A DNA stretch of 64,000 nt from Nemania diffusa. Lineage: Eukaryota > Ascomycota > Sordariomycetes > Xylariales > Xylariaceae. This document shows, one piece after another, positions 60,667 through 64,000 of the stretch (positions are counted from its first letter, which is position 1; every line of letters starts with the position of its first letter). Made by a program: the position numbers and the translations under genes. The notes below the pieces were generated by a model. The model was not told the origin of the DNA. It made no database searches and was given only the letters and a program-made list of their open reading frames with translations. The DNA lies in contig JBBPUQ010000003.1 of NCBI GenBank assembly GCA_038501195.1, positions 2,434,501 to 2,498,500 of the forward strand, read 5' to 3'.

Positions 60667-62610
60667 ATGATGAACAAAATACCGCGAAAACCCGTGGGCC
60701 GGAGAGATACGGAGTCTCCGCCGGAGTCTTGGGATCTTCTTGATGGCTTGATAGACGACTATCTAGAGCCAGTTCCTACGATAGCCCAGACACATTCAAC
60801 AGTGCCTAGAGAAGTCATCAAACAGCCTTCAGTGGCACCCAACGCCTTATACGTAAATCGCCAAAATTCTGCCCCCGTACCCTCCGTACCCCCCGTACTT
60901 GTCCCTACTCCGCCTGAACTCTCAACCGCCTCTACTTTTCCAGGACGTGACACCCCTACTTCATCTAGTTCGAGATGGAGAACCATAGTAGATGAGACGG
61001 TCGTAAGTAGCGCTCGGATCTATTTTCTTCTTTACTTTGTCTACCTTACGAGTGTGAAGACTCCTTTTTTGGCTATAGTTATGTCTTGGAGACTTCTACA
61101 CCTCTGGGATACTTATAGGTCGTGTTGGTGTGGCGATAGCTGACGCTATGCATTCCAGCACTTCGCAGGGGGCTTGGTCTCTCATCCCTTCGAATCCACA
61201 AAACACTACAGCATACTTCGTCACTCACCCGCATTAGTGTACTACAAAGGCTCTTCGACAAATGTGGCGATCAGCGTGTTCGGGGACTCCATGCTACCCT
61301 CAGACCGGTCGTTCTGGATCCAGAGAAAGGGATTCTCCGGAAATATGGGTATGGCTGCGAGCGCTTTGATGAGGACAACATCAAACTGGATTGATGTAAC
61401 ACCTTCCGCCGAAGCGCCGGCGTCAAGTATCCCTGGAGGCGACGAGCGAGCATGGCAGAGAGATATAAAGAAGTTCTTGAAAAAAGCCTCTAAGGATAAG
61501 CGGCTGTCTAAGCATGCCATAAGGGAAACTTGCGTTCTTCGCATTCCTGTCGCAGCAGCAGATGGTTATCTGCGGATAGTCATGTGCACCGGAGAAAGCT
61601 CCAAGAAATCGCTTTGCCCTTCCCCTACCTTTCGACTTGCAAGCACCTCTTCCGATGTCAGTATTTTACGTGGCGCAAGTCTGGCTACTTTGCCACTTGA
61701 AGTTGGGCTGAAGGCGGCATCTATAGTCGGTAATCAGTACGTGCAAAGGGTTGTTGGCCCGGCCCAGGCCGTTGTTCAGAGCACAATCAATCAGTTGCAG
61801 CCAGCATTCATCCAAAACAACGCCGCGGCGGTAGCTCTAGCGCAGTCCGCTGTAACAGAGCAAATTGCTAACTTTGAAGAAAACTTTGATGCTTCACAAC
61901 AAGATTTGTACAGTCCCTTTAACGAAGGGGGCACGCTTGATGAGCCGCCGGACATCATCGGTAGCGATGCTGGCCCCGAGAAGCCATTTCCGATACGGTT
62001 CGACGGGACTGTTGTTCCTGGGACTGGCCAAAGCCGGACTGGCCCGACGGCAAATCTAATTAACGTTGCTGAGGACTTGTTACTTCGTCTTGATGGCATC
62101 TATATTGGCTGGGCAGCAATTGAACGGAATAAGATCGCAGATACTACGCTCCATGACTGGCACGAAGCTATCATCACCATCGGACCATCACCTTATGCGG
62201 CGCCTAAGGTAATTCCACGAAAAGTGGCTACTGTACATATTGTATACGACTTTGGGGAGAACGCGACGTTTTTCAATACTAAACTGCAAGTTATTCTTAT
62301 GGCGTTTCTAAGGCCGGCTCCGAAGCCGATTCATTCACAGTTGCCTACCGAGGCTCTCCACGCTATTTCACGCGATAAAGAAATCACTGTTGCAAGCTTG
62401 AGCCGGGAAAGGTGGAGGCCTGATGCATGCCTAAAGATGTTATCAATTGAAAAGTCCGAAAGGACTATGACGGGTAAATATATCGAATTGCGGTCTCAGA
62501 TGCAGAAGCGCGTCGACAGCCTTCCTATACACCGAGCAGGTATCCGTACAGATAGGGCTGAAGTCAAAGACGAGGCATATGGCCAAGGAGGCTTTTATAT
62601 ACGAAGATGA
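60667..62610 (+). CDS. Conserved ascomycete protein of unknown function
   Basis: The exons are 60667..61002 and 61159..62610, giving 595 residues. The intron (gtaagt..ccag, 156 nt) is phase 0. Choosing the acceptor at 61156-61158 restores TIVDETVHFAGGLVSHPFES; the next AG (61168) would shift the frame. The N-terminal 110 residues are disordered and proline-rich. The conserved block runs through KHYSILRHSPALVYYKGSST, RSFWIQRKGFSGNMGMAASA, AWQRDIKKFLKKASKDKRLS and HAIRETCVLRIPVAAADGYL, then FRLASTSSDVSILRGASLAT. A middle helical part and a C-terminal APKVIPRKVATVHIVYDFGE follow. I recognise this as a widespread sordariomycete family with no firmly known role. ATGs at 60667 and 60670 are equivalent starts. 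Confidence 0.75.
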
Positions 62611-62994
62611 TATAGTTTTTCTGGTTGACTCATGTTGGAATTAGATACCCAGAATGACTTGCTATATTCCCATAAAGATATAACGCCCATCAGAGATCTT
62701 TGTTACACAATTTTGGGAACTAAAGCTTCACATACTCATGTTATACTCCAGTAGTATGTTCTTCTCAGGGCCCATATCTCGGACAATAACTTTACTGTAC
62801 CCTCAATTAATAGACTGACAGTACATTCACACTGGATGAATATCATAATAAGATCCGCTATACAATATTACACACCCTTATCTCATGCGAACAATACCAT
62901 ACTCGACCCGTTTCTCAGGGCGCCCACGTCATATCCACATAGCAGTAATAGTTTCTTCTGACACAGTATCTCCCAAACTCCCTCATTACGGTTC
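62611..62994. other. Intergenic region
   Basis: Converging 3' ends. Nothing was recognised. Confidence 0.4.
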
Positions 62995-63396
62995 TTACAC
63001 CTCATCACTGTAGAAACTCGAACGGGTCGATGCTGCCGGCGGCGGTGTGACCAAAACAGTAGGGAGCTCCCAACGCGTCAATGTACTTTGGCCAGTAGGT
63101 TGCTGCGGACAGCACTTCGCCTTTCGACGTTCGGCAGATCTTTTGCTCAACTGGACAGCTGTCTCGTAGTATGTAGCGTTGGGCTTGCAAAGCTTCCAGC
63201 AATAATACAGTATCAAGGCCAGAAGGACTGCCCCGGCGAGGCTTCCCATCACCGTCACCGCGATCTCCCGCCCATTTAGTGGCCTCTGTAGCGCATTTGT
63301 TTGACCGAAGCGGTTACTAGTTGTGACTTTCGACCGGATTGGAAGTTGTGACGAGGCCCGTGTGCCTATCGAAGGACTATGAGGCAGTGGTGGCAT
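62995..63396 (-). CDS. Small single-pass membrane protein, unknown
   Basis: A single exon of 133 residues starts at the ATG at 63396. One clear membrane segment (TVMGSLAGAVLLALILYYCW, about residues 49-68) is followed by a basic juxtamembrane tail (KLCKP, later SAERRKAKCC) and a proline/serine/threonine-rich end (TPPPAASTRSSFYSDEV). There is no signal peptide; the first 45 residues are serine/proline-rich and could be extracellular (type III or I topology). It resembles short fungal proteins of the single-span wall-sensor or SKG6-like kind, but too weakly to name. Confidence 0.55.
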   Translation of the reverse strand: MPPLPHSPSIGTRASSQLPIRSKVTTSNRFGQTNALQRPLNGREIAVTVMGSLAGAVLLALILYYCWKLCKPNATYYETAVQLSKRSAERRKAKCCPQQPTGQSTLTRWELPTVLVTPPPAASTRSSFYSDEV

Positions 63397-64000
63397 GGCG
63401 AAGAGAGATATGTATAAATTCCCAAGGTCAGTATTTGCAAGATAATCTTGACTTTATGTTAGGTATGAGACGACGGTTTTTTTGACGAAAAATGAATAAC
63501 AGGCGACTTTGGTAGTTCAAAGGATACGGTCGCTGCCTTGAAAGCTAGCCAGGAGCAGGTGAACTTAATGCATTTTACTTTATCGAGTGTCCGAAGCCAC
63601 AGACTTATCGGCGTATCTGCCTACTTTTATGTGCAATCTAACTTCAAAATATGCTTTGCGAGAGCAGTAGCTTGTGGATCTAGTGAATCGGCATCCTTGA
63701 AATGAGCATCAGTAACGGCAGCTAATATCAGCTCTTTCTTCATGCTCGCATACAGTAGATATGCTCGTTAATTGTTCTTGAGAAGTCGGTGCTTGCTTCA
63801 AAAGGGATCTGATTTCTATTCAACATTGCGCGCCTAGGGAGAGGACAGATACGCCTCTTGGTCGCGTGCTATGATAGATACCCTTGCTAAAGTTATATTT
63901 TAAGGAATTTCTTCAAAATGTATGATAGCGGGTAGTCCCGACGATATCCTATTATAGCCTTGTGGTGCATGTTGAAGTGCTACTTATGGTTTTACAAATT
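63397..64000. other. Right edge, no gene seen
   Basis: About 600 bp with no supported feature. It includes the promoter of the small membrane protein. Confidence 0.4.

Overview
The window is nuclear DNA of a filamentous ascomycete (Pezizomycotina, most likely a sordariomycete). The evidence is short introns (46-190 nt) with GTAAGT-type donors, CTAAC branch sites close to the acceptor, fungal gene families (TOM22, ATG17, MED22, a SET-MYND protein, Mpv17, a GFRYTY-ending MFS permease), and AT-rich blocks whose repeat copies differ almost only by transitions, the mark of repeat-induced point mutation (RIP).

Layout. 1-5.1 kb holds the 3' part of a plasma-membrane Na+/H+ antiporter, TOM22 and a small predicted secreted protein. 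6.2-19.3 kb is an accessory region: a 5'-incomplete cysteine-rich gene, a 9.4-kb AT island with only a few percent G+C, a (TAA)n tract, an integrase-type DDE transposase gene, and a convergent ORF with clustered SUMO-type motifs. 21.0-23.3 kb carries a membrane protein of unknown role, and 25.2-25.7 kb a Mediator MED22 gene. 26.18-30.02 kb is a degraded LTR retrotransposon with identical-length 205-bp LTRs and a perfect 5-bp target duplication. That duplication contains the stop codon of the next gene, PUS1 (minus strand). 33-49.6 kb is ordinary gene space: an unknown acidic protein, a SET-MYND protein, an MFS transporter, a DUF726/TMCO4-like hydrolase, an Mpv17-family protein of unusually high GC, and a large trypsin-fold-like protein. 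50-63.4 kb holds a fungal membrane protein, a cysteine-rich copper-type P1B ATPase, ATG17, a conserved fungal protein and a short single-pass membrane protein. A small AT-rich element with 21-bp inverted ends lies between ATG17 and the next gene.

The genes are independent transcription units, so no pathway cluster is evident. The most unusual material is (a) the 6.2-19.3 kb accessory region, where three introns and a fourth intron-like stretch in two genes share a TTGTACAA..TTGTAC motif just inside the 5' splice site, and (b) the retrotransposon inserted in the PUS1 stop codon. Gene models were spliced by eye and phase-checked. Family names come from motif recognition without database searches.
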